Source: SHXR01 sp046160305 (GTDB lineage Bacteria; Pseudomonadota; Gammaproteobacteria; Burkholderiales; SG8-39). From it: DNA of 64,000 nt. This document shows, one piece after another, positions 33,495 through 42,876 of this stretch (position 1 is the first letter of the stretch; every line of letters begins with the position of its first letter). The stretch is taken from positions 24,962 to 88,961 of the forward strand of contig JBJXGX010000305.1 of NCBI GenBank assembly GCA_046160305.1. Direction: 5' to 3'. The notes under the pieces were generated by a model. The model was not told the origin of the DNA and searched no databases. It saw only the letters and a program-made list of their open reading frames with translations. Position numbers and translations under genes: made by a program.

Positions 33495-35123
33495 TCACGC
33501 GGCGACGAGATCAGGCTTGTCGGGTCGCGATCGCAATTTCACCGGGATGATCTTCTTGTTTGCGGGTAGAAACTGTTCCGGCACATCGGCGTAGACCGTG
33601 TTCGAGGTGGTTCCCGCCGCGAGTGGTATCGGGGGCTGCGCCGGATGCAGCGGAATTTCCTCCAGCTGGGTCGCGACCGAAACACCCTCGTGCGTGAAGT
33701 GCGACTTGGCCCGCAACAGCATCGGCAGGTGCTTCGCCATGTGCCAGAACGTCCAGCGGTGCTGCCACAGTCTCTTCGCGAACCGCCTGTGGTACTGCTT
33801 GCTCTTGTAGAAACGCATGATGTGCCAGTTGTAGAGGTCCTCCATCTGCTCGCGCGACGAGAACCCCTCTGGCACATAGACGAAATTCAGGCAGTTCATG
33901 AGGCGCCAGTCCTCGTGGAAGGACCCCTCCTTGCCGTTGTTCTGGATGATTTCATGCCACATCGGCGCGCCATGGAACGGCGTGAATTTGGTCATGTTCA
34001 TCTCGTCGAGGTCGAGCTCCAGGATGAAGTCCGACGTCCTCCGGAGCGTCTCCGGCGTCTCGCCCGGCAGACCAAATATGAACAGCCCCTTGGTCCGCAT
34101 GCCAAGCTTCTGGATGCGTCGCGTCGTCTCGCGAACCTGCTCGAGTGCGACGCCGGTTTTGTGCCGCTCCATCATGGCAGGGTCGGCGGTCTCCATGCCC
34201 ATCGACAGCATCAACGCGCCGGCCCGCTTCATGAGGGAGAGGAGTTCCTCGTCGTCGTTGTGACCGACGCGGATGGCGCAATTCCAATCCATGCCAAGCG
34301 GCTTCTTGATGAGCGTCTCGCATAGCTCGACCACGCGCTTGCGACTGGCGGTGAACAGGTCGTCGTAGAAGTTGATGTGATGCACGCCGTAGGTATCGCG
34401 CAGGTGCTTCATGTGCTCCCACGTGTATTCGGCGGAGTTGTGCCGGTATTTGTGTTCATACACCGTGCGATCGCAGAAGCTGCATGTGAACGGGCAGCCG
34501 CGGCTGGTGATGAGGTTCGTGCCGTAGCGCTTGATGTAGCTGAAAAGCGGCAGGTGATACCCGGTGGGGAAGCCCTCCAGCTTGTGCCAGGCCGGAAACG
34601 GCAGCTCGTCGAGATCGTTGATGCGCGTGCGACGAGGATTGGAGACCACCTTTTCGCCGTCGCGCCAGACCAGACCCGAGATCGTCGCGGGCGCAGCGCC
34701 GTCGGCGAGATCCTGGAGCGTTCCCTCACCTTCGCCCACGCACAGATAGTCGATGTTCGGAAAATGCTCGAGGAGCTGGCCGCCGATCGAAGAGGGGTGC
34801 ACCGCGCCGAAGATGATCTTCACCCCCGGGCGCTTCTGCCGGATCAGGCCGGCGATGTCGTAGCCGTCGAGGAAAGCAGAGGTGGTCGTTGAGAATCCCA
34901 CCATATCGGGCTTCCAGTCGACCACTCTTTGCGCCGTCTCCTCCGCATTGCGTGGCGGCCTGGGACCGAGGCAGTCGATCAGCATCGTCTCGTGGCCGTG
35001 CTTTTCGAGCCAGGAGGCCAGCGACAGAATGCCGATCGGCGCCATCCGGTTGGCGAAGAGCGACAGATCGGGTTGACCAGGGCAGAAGTTGTAGCCGGCC
35101 GGATGAATGAGGGCCACGCGCAT
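33495..35123 (-). CDS. B12-binding-domain radical SAM protein
   Basis: The ATG at 35121-35123 follows AAGGAG and starts MRVALIHPAG, as expected for a cobalamin-binding Rossmann domain (about 1-145). The radical SAM cluster is C-x3-C-x2-C (Cys210, Cys214, Cys217 in CPFTCSFC), and a TIM-barrel core follows with GMETADPAMMERHKTG and IFGLPGETPETL. 542 residues. This class methylates or rearranges unreactive carbon centres, as in bacteriochlorophyll, hopanoid or antibiotic synthesis. The C-terminal 120 residues are basic with no recognised domain. It is divergent from the polysaccharide deacetylase gene, which suggests a lipid or envelope role, but this is inference. Confidence 0.88.
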   Translation of the reverse strand: MRVALIHPAGYNFCPGQPDLSLFANRMAPIGILSLASWLEKHGHETMLIDCLGPRPPRNAEETAQRVVDWKPDMVGFSTTTSAFLDGYDIAGLIRQKRPGVKIIFGAVHPSSIGGQLLEHFPNIDYLCVGEGEGTLQDLADGAAPATISGLVWRDGEKVVSNPRRTRINDLDELPFPAWHKLEGFPTGYHLPLFSYIKRYGTNLITSRGCPFTCSFCDRTVYEHKYRHNSAEYTWEHMKHLRDTYGVHHINFYDDLFTASRKRVVELCETLIKKPLGMDWNCAIRVGHNDDEELLSLMKRAGALMLSMGMETADPAMMERHKTGVALEQVRETTRRIQKLGMRTKGLFIFGLPGETPETLRRTSDFILELDLDEMNMTKFTPFHGAPMWHEIIQNNGKEGSFHEDWRLMNCLNFVYVPEGFSSREQMEDLYNWHIMRFYKSKQYHRRFAKRLWQHRWTFWHMAKHLPMLLRAKSHFTHEGVSVATQLEEIPLHPAQPPIPLAAGTTSNTVYADVPEQFLPANKKIIPVKLRSRPDKPDLVAA

Positions 35124-35397
35124 GGAACGCTCCTTGGTCGCAGTGAACGCCCCTGGCGGGGCAGGCTCGGGCAGCAAAGTCCGCATATTGCTACGAGCCA
35201 GGGAAAAAGGAAACGTCCGCCTTTCGCCGCGACCGGTGCGTGCGGCCGCACCCCCGATCAGCCGGCGGACCCGGTTGCCGGGCTGTCTGGTGCGGTGCAT
35301 GGCGTTTTCCGTGCACGTCGACGGTGCATGTCGGCCCCGCATTGACGCGCATCCGCGTGGCCTGTAACGTCTGCGACCGCCGTTACCCTCTGCCGAC

Positions 35398-36252
35398 ATG
35401 ACTTCACCGAGTCTTCCGTCCGTGCCGACCGCCGTACAGCGTGCCGATCCGCGATGGCGCCTGGCGCCGATCTTCCCGGCCAGTGCCGCGTTGCATGCTG
35501 CGAGCCTTGGCGTTGTCGCGCTGCACCCACATACATGGCCCTGGGCGCTCGCGACCGTGGTTGGAAATCATGCGCTCCTCGCCGCCGTGGGGCTCGTTCC
35601 GCGCAGCCAACTCCTTGGCCCCAACATGGTCCGCCTTCCGGCTTCCGCGGCCGCACGAAGGGAAATCGCGATCACGTTCGATGACGGGCCGGATCCGGAG
35701 ATCACCCCGCGCGTGCTCGATTGCCTGGATAGCGCCGGCGTCAAGGCGAGCTTCTTTGTGGTTGGCGAGCGGGTTCTTCGCTATCCGCACCTCGTGCGGG
35801 AAATCCACCGCCGCGGCCATTCGGTCGAGAATCACACGATGGTGCATTCCTTACGCTTCTCCTTGTACGGATCCGATCACCTGTTCAGCGAGCTCTCCGC
35901 GGCGCAATCGATCATCGCCGAGGCATGTGGCAGCCGCCCGCGCTACTTCCGCGCGCCCTGCGGTCTGCGCGGTCCGTTGCTCGATCGTGTGCTCGCACGG
36001 CTCGATCTGCAGCTCGTTTCCTGGACCCGGCGCGGGCTCGATACCGTCGCGCGTACACCGGAGCCCGTGCTGGCACGCCTTGCGCATCGCGCGGGCGCCG
36101 GGGACATCCTCCTCCTCCACGATGGCATCGCGGTGCTGGAGAAGCGCAACCATCATGTTCTGACGGTGCTGCCGAGGCTCATCGACGCTTGCAGGATGCG
36201 AGGCCTGCGGCCGGTGACGATGCGCGCTGCCTGCGACGTGGATCCTGCGTGA
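35398..36252 (+). CDS. Polysaccharide deacetylase family protein (NodB homology)
   Basis: 284 residues. A hydrophobic N-terminal part (about 22-68, two segments) anchors it in the membrane. The NodB domain follows with TFDDGPDP (Asp95, Asp96), the HSVENHTMVH motif (His146, His150), RAPCGLRG and a late LLHDG with the catalytic His. The motif RAPCG has Cys where many have Phe/Tyr-G. Substrates are N-acetylated sugars of envelope polymers or lipids. There is no strong ribosome binding site before the ATG. The 274-bp divergent gap with the radical SAM gene (35124-35397) contains no gene. Confidence 0.88.
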   Translation: MTSPSLPSVPTAVQRADPRWRLAPIFPASAALHAASLGVVALHPHTWPWALATVVGNHALLAAVGLVPRSQLLGPNMVRLPASAAARREIAITFDDGPDPEITPRVLDCLDSAGVKASFFVVGERVLRYPHLVREIHRRGHSVENHTMVHSLRFSLYGSDHLFSELSAAQSIIAEACGSRPRYFRAPCGLRGPLLDRVLARLDLQLVSWTRRGLDTVARTPEPVLARLAHRAGAGDILLLHDGIAVLEKRNHHVLTVLPRLIDACRMRGLRPVTMRAACDVDPA

Positions 36253-36273
36253 TATTGAAGGTGAGGACAGACG

Positions 36274-37023
36274 GTGAGATCGTGCCTGTTGCGTGCAACC
36301 CTTGTATTGTCATTGCTCGTTAGTGAAGCTTCGTTCGCCGCCGAAATCAAGGGCTTCTTCACCGGCGCGGCACGCCGCTCGCTCGCGACGCTTCTCCCGC
36401 AATTCGAGCGCATCACCGGCCACAAGGTCGCGGGCGAATATGCCTTGCCGCCAGACTTGATCAAGCGGATCCATGCCGGCGAGCCGTTCGACGTCATCAT
36501 CCTCTCCTATGACGTCGAAGGGCTGGTCGGGCAGGGCAAGGTCGCGGCCGACTCGCGAACCACGCTTGGCCGCATCGGTGTCGGCGTCGCCGTTCGTCAA
36601 GGCGCGCCGAAGCCGGACTTCAGCACCGTTGATGCGTTCAGGCGCGCACTGCTCAATGCCAAGGCGATCGCCACTTCGGGCGAGGGCAGCAGCGGCCGCT
36701 ATGTCGCCGGCCTGCTCGATCAATTGGGCATCGCCGAACAGGTCAGGCCGAAAATTCGATCGGGCGGTCCAGGCGCCTCCGCCCAACTGGTGTCTCGAGG
36801 CGAGGTGGATTTCGTCGTGTCGGGTCTCCCGCCGCTGATCGGCACGCCAGACATCGAATGGCTGGGCTATCTTCCGGCCGAGATCAACAGTTGGCTCTTG
36901 TTCACCGGCGGGGTCGGCACCAAGGCCGGCGAAGCGGACGCCGGTCGCGCGCTATTGAAATTCCTTACGACCCCCGGTGCAGTCGAAGTGTGGAAGGAGA
37001 ATGGCGTCGAGCCGGTTCAGTGA
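36274..37023 (+). CDS. ModA-like periplasmic substrate-binding protein
   Basis: The start is a GTG at 36274, with GGTGAGGA upstream, 21 bp after the deacetylase stop. 249 residues. The signal peptide runs to about residue 22 (SEASFAAE). FFTGAARRSLATLLPQFE, the PFDVIILSYD stretch, AIATSGEGSSGRYVAGLLDQL and a late EVDFVVSGLPPLIG resemble type-2 periplasmic binding proteins of the molybdate (ModA) group. No ModB/ModC gene follows. Such lone proteins bind an oxyanion or a small organic acid; a direct supply role to the CoxL enzyme is possible but unsupported. Confidence 0.78.
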   Translation: MRSCLLRATLVLSLLVSEASFAAEIKGFFTGAARRSLATLLPQFERITGHKVAGEYALPPDLIKRIHAGEPFDVIILSYDVEGLVGQGKVAADSRTTLGRIGVGVAVRQGAPKPDFSTVDAFRRALLNAKAIATSGEGSSGRYVAGLLDQLGIAEQVRPKIRSGGPGASAQLVSRGEVDFVVSGLPPLIGTPDIEWLGYLPAEINSWLLFTGGVGTKAGEADAGRALLKFLTTPGAVEVWKENGVEPVQ

Positions 37024-37071
37024 CACTGCTGCCGGCGTCGCACACTTTGACATAGCTACTACCGCATCAGA

Positions 37072-39054
37072 CTACCGAACCATCGTCGATGGCAACCACA
37101 TGACGGTTGCCGGCACGAGCACGATCAAGGCGAGCTTGATGAAATCGGCGAGCACGAACGGCGCGACGCCGCGATAGACCGCGCTCAATGGCATGTCACC
37201 GCCGCCAAGACTCTTCAGCACGAACAGATGCAGGCCGAAGGGTGGCGTGATGAGCCCAAGCTCCAGCACGATGAGGTTGACGATGCCCCACCACACCAGG
37301 TCGTAGCCCATGCCGACCACGAGCGGCGACACAATGGGGACGGTGACGAACATCACCGTGCTCGAATCCATGATGCAGCCGAGCGCGATGTAGATCGCAA
37401 GAAGAAAGAAGATCACGATGATGGGCGACCACTGCAATGCGGTGAAGAACTGGGTCATCCGCTGCGGCAGGCCGGTGACACCCATCGCGAACGAAAAGGT
37501 GAGCACACCGAAGATGATCAGGTAGAGCAGGGCGGTCGTGCCGGTGGTCTCGCCCATGACGGCGAAGAATGACTTCTTGTTCATGCGCCCGCGCGCGAGT
37601 GCGAAGAGGAACGCGCCGGCCGCGCCGACCGCGGCCGCTTCCGTCTCGGTGAAGATGCCACCGTAGATGCCGCCCAATACGATGGCGAAGAGCGCGAGGC
37701 CAGCCCACGCCTTGCGGGCGGCGAGGCCGACCGAACCCCAGTCCGTTCGGGTCGAGCTCGCCGGTGCGATGGACGGACGAATGCGCACGCTCACGATGAT
37801 GGCGAGCATGTAGAACGCGATCGCGATGATCGCTGGCACCACTGCTGCGATGAACAACTGCCCGATCGACGTCTCGGTGAGAAAGGCGTAGAAGATGAGC
37901 GGGATCGACGGCGGCACGAGCGCTCCGAGCGTTCCGCCGGCGGCCACCGCTCCGGAGGCGAGTTGCGGCGAATAGCCGCGTGAGATCATCTCCGGCATCG
38001 CGACGCGCCCGATCGTCGCGACCGTCGCAAGGGACGAACCGGTGAGCGCACCGAACCCGCCACAGCCGCCGATCGTGGCGAGCGCGAGGCCACCTCGAAA
38101 GCGTGCGAACAGCGCGTGCGCCAGGTCATAGATGTCTTGCGCCATGCCGGCAACCACGGCGAAGGCGCCCATCATGAGGAACATCGGCACCACCGCGACC
38201 TGATGATTGGTGATGAACTGTGCCGACTCGTTGCCGAGCACGCCAAGAATCGGATCGATGCCAAGCGAGAGCGCACCGGTTACCATGCCGATGACACCGA
38301 GCGCGACCGCAAGCGGCACATACAGAAAGAGCAGCACCCAGATGAGCCCGACCATGATCAGCGAGAAACCGAGCGGGCTTGCCTTGGCCAGGTGCGAGAG
38401 CGGCGCGTGCGCGAGCTGGAAGAGATAGAGCAGCGCCGCGGCGAGCATGACAAGCGCAAGCGAGGCGACGAACACCTTGATGCCGTCCATCGCGGGCGGC
38501 GCACTGTGAGCTTTGGTCTCGTCGCTCCCAAGGCTCCAGCGGCTCGGGTCGGGGATCCCTGCCAGCGCATACCGCACGCAGACCATGAATGCGACGACTT
38601 GCACGAGCGCGGTCATCGCGACGAAGAAGGCGATGGCCCAGATGTACGGATACACCGGCATCTGCACATAGGTGGTCGCCATACCGCGCGCTTGCAATGC
38701 CTGTGCGTAGATAGCGATGCGCCACGCGATGAAGGCGTAGAAAACCAGTAGCAGCAACGAGCCCACGACCTTCAGCCATGCAATGCCGGCGGGTGGTATG
38801 CGCCCGCCAAGCATCTCGATCGTGAGATTCACGCGGAGCGCGGCACCCGATGGAAAGCAGGCCGACACCGCGACACCCAACGCCAGACCCAAGACTTCCG
38901 CCGCGCCCGGAATAGGCGCGTTCAAGAGCCAGCGCAGCAGAATGTCGGTGATGGTCGTGAACGCGATCGCCAACATGGCGAACACGCCCACTACCGCGAT
39001 ACGCTGCGTGATGAGGACGCAGCGGCGGTCCAGCCGATCGAGCGCGAACTCCAC
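37072..39054 (-). CDS. TRAP transporter fused small and large permease subunits (DctQM)
   Basis: 660 residues, the size of natural DctQ-DctM fusions. The first ~190 residues form the four-helix DctQ part (ITDILLRWLLNAPIPGAAE is its helix-1 signature). After a hydrophilic linker (about 175-190) the DctM part follows with about twelve helices; GGLALATIGGCGGFGALTGSS and PPSIPLIFYAFLTETSIG are conserved core motifs. It drives Na+-coupled uptake of a carboxylate delivered by the DctP protein encoded 3 bp upstream. Start chosen at the first ATG after that stop. Confidence 0.92.
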   Translation of the reverse strand: MEFALDRLDRRCVLITQRIAVVGVFAMLAIAFTTITDILLRWLLNAPIPGAAEVLGLALGVAVSACFPSGAALRVNLTIEMLGGRIPPAGIAWLKVVGSLLLLVFYAFIAWRIAIYAQALQARGMATTYVQMPVYPYIWAIAFFVAMTALVQVVAFMVCVRYALAGIPDPSRWSLGSDETKAHSAPPAMDGIKVFVASLALVMLAAALLYLFQLAHAPLSHLAKASPLGFSLIMVGLIWVLLFLYVPLAVALGVIGMVTGALSLGIDPILGVLGNESAQFITNHQVAVVPMFLMMGAFAVVAGMAQDIYDLAHALFARFRGGLALATIGGCGGFGALTGSSLATVATIGRVAMPEMISRGYSPQLASGAVAAGGTLGALVPPSIPLIFYAFLTETSIGQLFIAAVVPAIIAIAFYMLAIIVSVRIRPSIAPASSTRTDWGSVGLAARKAWAGLALFAIVLGGIYGGIFTETEAAAVGAAGAFLFALARGRMNKKSFFAVMGETTGTTALLYLIIFGVLTFSFAMGVTGLPQRMTQFFTALQWSPIIVIFFLLAIYIALGCIMDSSTVMFVTVPIVSPLVVGMGYDLVWWGIVNLIVLELGLITPPFGLHLFVLKSLGGGDMPLSAVYRGVAPFVLADFIKLALIVLVPATVMWLPSTMVR

Positions 39055-39057
39055 CCG

Positions 39058-40086
39058 CTACTTGCCGTCTGGCGCTTTTACCGCGGCTTTCACTGCGCGA
39101 ATCTCGCCACGATACGCAGCGAGTGCCTTGTCGCCGCCGGGTGTCTCTTTCACCCACTGGTCGAGCACGGGTTGAATGGCGCTTTTCCAGCGTATGGTTT
39201 CCGCGGCAGGAAGGCTGTAAAGGGTCTCTTTCACGACCGCCATGCCTCGTGCGTTCGCCGCGTTGACGGTTGCGCCCATGCGCTCGGCCATGGCCAGACC
39301 ACCGGCCTTGTCGATGGCGGCCCTTCCCTGCGCGGGCAGCGCGTCATAGCGCTTCTTCGACATGATCACCACCGCCGGGTCGCTGGTGAGCGGCAAGGCG
39401 AGCTGATGCTTGGTGACTTCATGCAGACGGAATGTGATGAGGCCGCCGAACGTCTGGACGGTTGCATCGATAAGACCGCGACTCAGCGCCTGGTAAGCCT
39501 CGGGCGGCGTGCCGCCGACCTGCGCGGAACCCAGTGCGGTGATGGCGCGGGTCGAGATGATGTTGTAGGCCGACATCTTCTTGCCCTTCATGTCCTCGAG
39601 CGTCTTGATCGGTGTGCGCGAGAAAATGCTGCCATTGGCGAGCACGAAGAGGAACACCGGCCGCACGTCGGCGTATTCAGGCGCGGTGATGCCCTTGGCG
39701 TAGAGATTCCATAGTGCGACCGAGCCTTGGACGCCGTCTTCGGTTTCAAACGGCAGGCTCGCCACGTCGTGCAGCTTGAATTTGCCACCGGCCTGCGCGG
39801 TGAGAATGAAGCCGAAGTCGGCCACGCCATCGACCACACGATCGTACATGACGTTAAAGTTGCCAAGCGATGCGCCGAAGAACGGCTCCACCTTGATCGT
39901 GCCGCCGGCGGCTTCGTTCACCGCATCGATGAACGCGGTGAAGGACCCATGCAGCACCGATTGCACCGGCGCGGGCGAAGCGAATTTGAGGGCGATCGGT
40001 TGCTGCGCGAAGGCGGGTGGCATCAAAGACAGCGCGAACGCGAACGCGAGCAGTGCGGTTCCGGCGACGAGCGGCTTCGTCGGCAT
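39058..40086 (-). CDS. TRAP transporter solute receptor (DctP)
   Basis: 342 residues with a signal peptide (about 1-28, FALSLMPPAFAQQ). DctP landmarks: IALKFASPAPVQSVLH, VEPFFGASLGNFNVMYDRVV, DFGFILTAQAGG, a LEDMKGKKM motif and the GTPPEAYQALSRGLIDA region, which includes the Arg-adjacent ligand loop. The ligand is likely a carboxylate. It is the first gene of a receptor-permease operon and divergent from the Bug receptor at 40194; GGAGGAGA precedes the ATG. Confidence 0.92.
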   Translation of the reverse strand: MPTKPLVAGTALLAFAFALSLMPPAFAQQPIALKFASPAPVQSVLHGSFTAFIDAVNEAAGGTIKVEPFFGASLGNFNVMYDRVVDGVADFGFILTAQAGGKFKLHDVASLPFETEDGVQGSVALWNLYAKGITAPEYADVRPVFLFVLANGSIFSRTPIKTLEDMKGKKMSAYNIISTRAITALGSAQVGGTPPEAYQALSRGLIDATVQTFGGLITFRLHEVTKHQLALPLTSDPAVVIMSKKRYDALPAQGRAAIDKAGGLAMAERMGATVNAANARGMAVVKETLYSLPAAETIRWKSAIQPVLDQWVKETPGGDKALAAYRGEIRAVKAAVKAPDGK

Positions 40087-40131
40087 GGGCGTCTCCTCCT
40101 TGGTGGTGTATAACCCTAACGCGCGATGAAA

Positions 40132-40147
40132 CCGGCGTCAACGCCGG
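40132..40147. promoter_or_regulatory. Palindrome in the divergent TRAP/Bug promoter region
   Basis: CCGGCGT-CA-ACGCCGG is a perfect 7-bp inverted repeat midway between the divergent TRAP receptor (start 40086) and Bug (start 40194) genes. Its position suggests a shared operator. The binding factor is unknown. Confidence 0.4.
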
Positions 40148-40193
40148 CGGAATCTGCGAACTCCCTGCGGAATGGATTTCGGAAGGAGAGAGC

Positions 40194-41153
40194 ATGCCAT
40201 CGATCGTTCCTGGCGCTGCACTGCTGCTCGCGGCCGCGTTCACCTCCTGCTTTGCGCAGAGCTATCCGACGAAGCCGATACGGCTGATCACGCCATTCCC
40301 GGCGGGCTCCGGCGCCGACATCATCACGCGCAAAGCCGCCGATGAATTGCTTCCGCGCCTCGGCCAGCCGATGGTTCACGAAGCGCGGCCCGGCGGCAAC
40401 TTTCTCATCTCCGGCGAGGCGTGCGCGAAAGCTCCCGCGGATGGCTACACGCTTTGTGTGATGACACCGGGCACCGTGTCGTACGCGCCATTCGTCTTCA
40501 AGAAAATGCCTTACGACGTGGAACGGGATTTCAAGCCGATCGTCAATCTGTTCTGGGTCGTGGGTGGATTGTTTGCCAGCCCGAACCTGCAGATCAACAC
40601 CATCGAGGAACTCAAGGGGCTTGTCGCCAAGGGCCGCAGTTTCAACTGGGCAACGTTTGGCACCGGCAACAATACCGACGGCGTGCGCCAGTGGGTGCAA
40701 GACCACCTGAACATGACGGCCACGGCGATTCCCTACAATAGTCCGCCCGCCATCATCACGGCCGTCATGACGGGCGAGGCGGACCTCACCTGGATCGGCG
40801 TCTATAACGCGTTTGGGCCCACGCGAGCGGGAAAGCTGAAACTCATCGGCGTCGACAGCACGAAGCGCTGGCCGGTGATGCCCGATGTTCCCACGCTCGA
40901 TGAGACGTTCGGTCCATTCGGCTTGCGCGTCTGGATAGGCATCATGGGGCCGGCCGCGATGCCGGAGGCCGCGGTGCAGCGCATCGCGGCCGAATATGTG
41001 AAGCTCTTCAGCGCGTCGCCCTTCCAGCAATGGCTTGCCGAGAATGGTGTGCAGAACGGCATCATGGGGCCGGATGAATTCGCGAAGCTCCTCAAATCGG
41101 ATCGCGACGACGCGGCCATGTTCGTCAAGAAATACAATTTTCAGGTGAATTGA
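40194..41153 (+). CDS. Bug family (TctC-like) receptor
   Basis: The ATG at 40194 follows GGAAGGAGAG; 319 residues. Signal peptide to about SCFAQS, then YPTKPIRLITPFPAGSGADI, ARPGGNFLISGE, PADGYTLCVMTPG, KKMPYDVERDFKPI and VMPDVPTLDETFG. The middle differs from the others (FNWATFGTGNNTDGVRQWVQ, IPYNSPPAIITAVM), so ligand recognition probably differs. It leads the + strand run with an SDR and an aldolase, suggesting a receptor for their pathway. Confidence 0.92.
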   Translation: MPSIVPGAALLLAAAFTSCFAQSYPTKPIRLITPFPAGSGADIITRKAADELLPRLGQPMVHEARPGGNFLISGEACAKAPADGYTLCVMTPGTVSYAPFVFKKMPYDVERDFKPIVNLFWVVGGLFASPNLQINTIEELKGLVAKGRSFNWATFGTGNNTDGVRQWVQDHLNMTATAIPYNSPPAIITAVMTGEADLTWIGVYNAFGPTRAGKLKLIGVDSTKRWPVMPDVPTLDETFGPFGLRVWIGIMGPAAMPEAAVQRIAAEYVKLFSASPFQQWLAENGVQNGIMGPDEFAKLLKSDRDDAAMFVKKYNFQVN

Positions 41154-41199
41154 ATCATCGCCTGCAGACTGACCCTTCCCTCGATATCACCAAGTCCTC

Positions 41200-42006
41200 A
41201 TGGCAACGACCAACCCAGATCGCAGTCCTGTTCCCGACTACCTTTCCAAGCTGCGGCTTGATGGCCGCGTTTTCGTCGTGCTGGGTGGTGGCAATGGCAT
41301 CGGCCGGCAGACCTGTCACGCACTCTCGCAGGCGGGCGCAAAGGTGGCGTGCGTTGACCGCGATGCGAGCCTCGCCAGAATGGTCGCCGAAGAAACCGGC
41401 GGCGTCGCGCTCGTGGGCGATGTGAACAACCGTGCGGACGTCGAGCGCGTGTTCGCGGAGGCCGGGAAAGCCGGGCGCCTCGGCGGCGTCGTTGGGATCG
41501 TCGGGATGCCGGTGTTCGGTTCGTTGCTGGATTTCGACGAAGAGAAGTGGCGATCGCAGTTCGATCTGGTGTTCAATCATGCGTGCCTTGCCATTCAGAT
41601 CGGCGGGCGCGCGCTCGTGAGTGCGGGCGGTGGCTCGATGGTGTTCGTTGGATCCATGGCTGGTATCACCAAGATTCCTGGCCAGTCCGCATACGGCGTC
41701 GCGAAGGCGGCACTGCACAAGCTTGTCGGTGCGGCCGCGAACGAGTTAGGTCCGTCCGGCATTCGCGTCAATGCCGTGGCGCCAGGATTCGTGCGAACGC
41801 CGCGCCTCAAGTCGATGGTGAGCGCGGAGAGCTGGAAGGCCATGGATAGCATGACGGCAATCGGTCACGCCGCCGATCCGGCGGAAATTGCCGCGGCGAT
41901 CTTGTTTCTCGCCTCGGATCTCGCGAGTCATGTGACGGGGCATGTCCTGCTCGCCGACGGGGGCATCACCGGCACGATCGCACCGCCCAAGCTCAACCAG
42001 GCATGA
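41200..42006 (+). CDS. SDR family oxidoreductase
   Basis: 268 residues. The nucleotide-binding motif reads GGGNGIG (28-34), with Asp53 after strand 2 favouring NAD. The common NNAG is replaced by GIVGMP. The active-site pair is Tyr-x3-Lys (SAYGVAKAALHK) with Ser in VGSMAG. The C-terminus has ADGG. Starts 46 bp after the Bug gene and 48 bp before the aldolase gene, so the three are probably cotranscribed and act on one hydroxylated acid. Confidence 0.88.
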   Translation: MATTNPDRSPVPDYLSKLRLDGRVFVVLGGGNGIGRQTCHALSQAGAKVACVDRDASLARMVAEETGGVALVGDVNNRADVERVFAEAGKAGRLGGVVGIVGMPVFGSLLDFDEEKWRSQFDLVFNHACLAIQIGGRALVSAGGGSMVFVGSMAGITKIPGQSAYGVAKAALHKLVGAAANELGPSGIRVNAVAPGFVRTPRLKSMVSAESWKAMDSMTAIGHAADPAEIAAAILFLASDLASHVTGHVLLADGGITGTIAPPKLNQA

Positions 42007-42054
42007 CCATGAAGATCGAGAGCAACAAAGACAATCCATTGGAGGAACCCGCGC

Positions 42055-42795
42055 ATGAGTGATTCACTGCCACCGGAAAAACAGACGCTGCCCGAGATGC
42101 TCCGCGATCTTGTCATCGCCAACAGGATTCTCGGTCACGAGCACGTCGTCGACGTGTATGGCCATATCTCCATGCGACATCCGGACAATCCGGACCACTA
42201 CTTCATGTCCTGCTCGCGGGCGCCGGCGCTGGTCACGCTCGATGACATTCTGGAATTCCACGTCGATGGCACACCGATCGATGCGCGCGGCCGGTTGCTC
42301 TATGCCGAGCGCGCTATTCACGGATCGATCTACGCCAAGCGTCCGGACGTTGGCTCGGTTTGTCATAACCACTCCGCGCCGTTGATTCCGTTTGGCGTGA
42401 CCGGGACGGCGCTCCGGGCGATTTTCCATATCGGCTCGGTGATCGGGACGAACGTTCCGGTGTGGGACATCCGCACCGAGTTCGGCGATACGAGTCTTCT
42501 GGTCGTTCGTCCCGACACAGGCGCATCCCTTGCCAAGGCGCTTGGGAATAATCGTGTCGCGCTCTTGCGCGGGCATGGCGCCGTGGTGGTCGGGCGAGGC
42601 GTGCGCGAAGCCGTCTACATCGCCATTCAAACGCAGAACAATGCGCAGTTGCAGCTTGCGTCGCATGCGCTCGGGACACCTGTCTATCTCAGCCCCGGTG
42701 AAGTCGAGGAGGCCGCGAAGATCATGCTGCAGCCCTTGTCGATGGAACGGTCTTGGCGATTGTGGGCGCACGATGCCGGGTTTCCGGCGGGCTAA
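42055..42795 (+). CDS. Class II aldolase/adducin family protein
   Basis: 246 residues with TGGAGGAA upstream. The zinc-binding His pair is present in VCHNHSAPLIPF and a third His in LLRGHGAVVVG; the N-terminal HVVDVYGHISMRHP is the family start. Members split or decarboxylate hydroxy/keto acids or act as fuculose-type aldolases; the group with VYGHIS is common beside SDR genes in catabolic clusters. Convergent with the isochorismatase-like gene. Confidence 0.88.
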   Translation: MSDSLPPEKQTLPEMLRDLVIANRILGHEHVVDVYGHISMRHPDNPDHYFMSCSRAPALVTLDDILEFHVDGTPIDARGRLLYAERAIHGSIYAKRPDVGSVCHNHSAPLIPFGVTGTALRAIFHIGSVIGTNVPVWDIRTEFGDTSLLVVRPDTGASLAKALGNNRVALLRGHGAVVVGRGVREAVYIAIQTQNNAQLQLASHALGTPVYLSPGEVEEAAKIMLQPLSMERSWRLWAHDAGFPAG

Positions 42796-42799
42796 CCGA

Positions 42800-42825
42800 A
42801 CGCCATCTTTCCGGAATCGTGGCGT
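42800..42825. terminator. Hairpin between convergent genes
   Basis: ACGCCA (42800-42805) pairs with TGGCGT (42820-42825), with a self-complementary TTCCGGAA in the loop. It starts 5 bp after the aldolase stop and may serve both converging transcripts. No T-run is present on either side. Confidence 0.35.
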
Positions 42826-42876
42826 CAGGGTCGAGCCGAAATTTCGCGGCAAGCAGGCGACGCGGTACCCGGCCGA

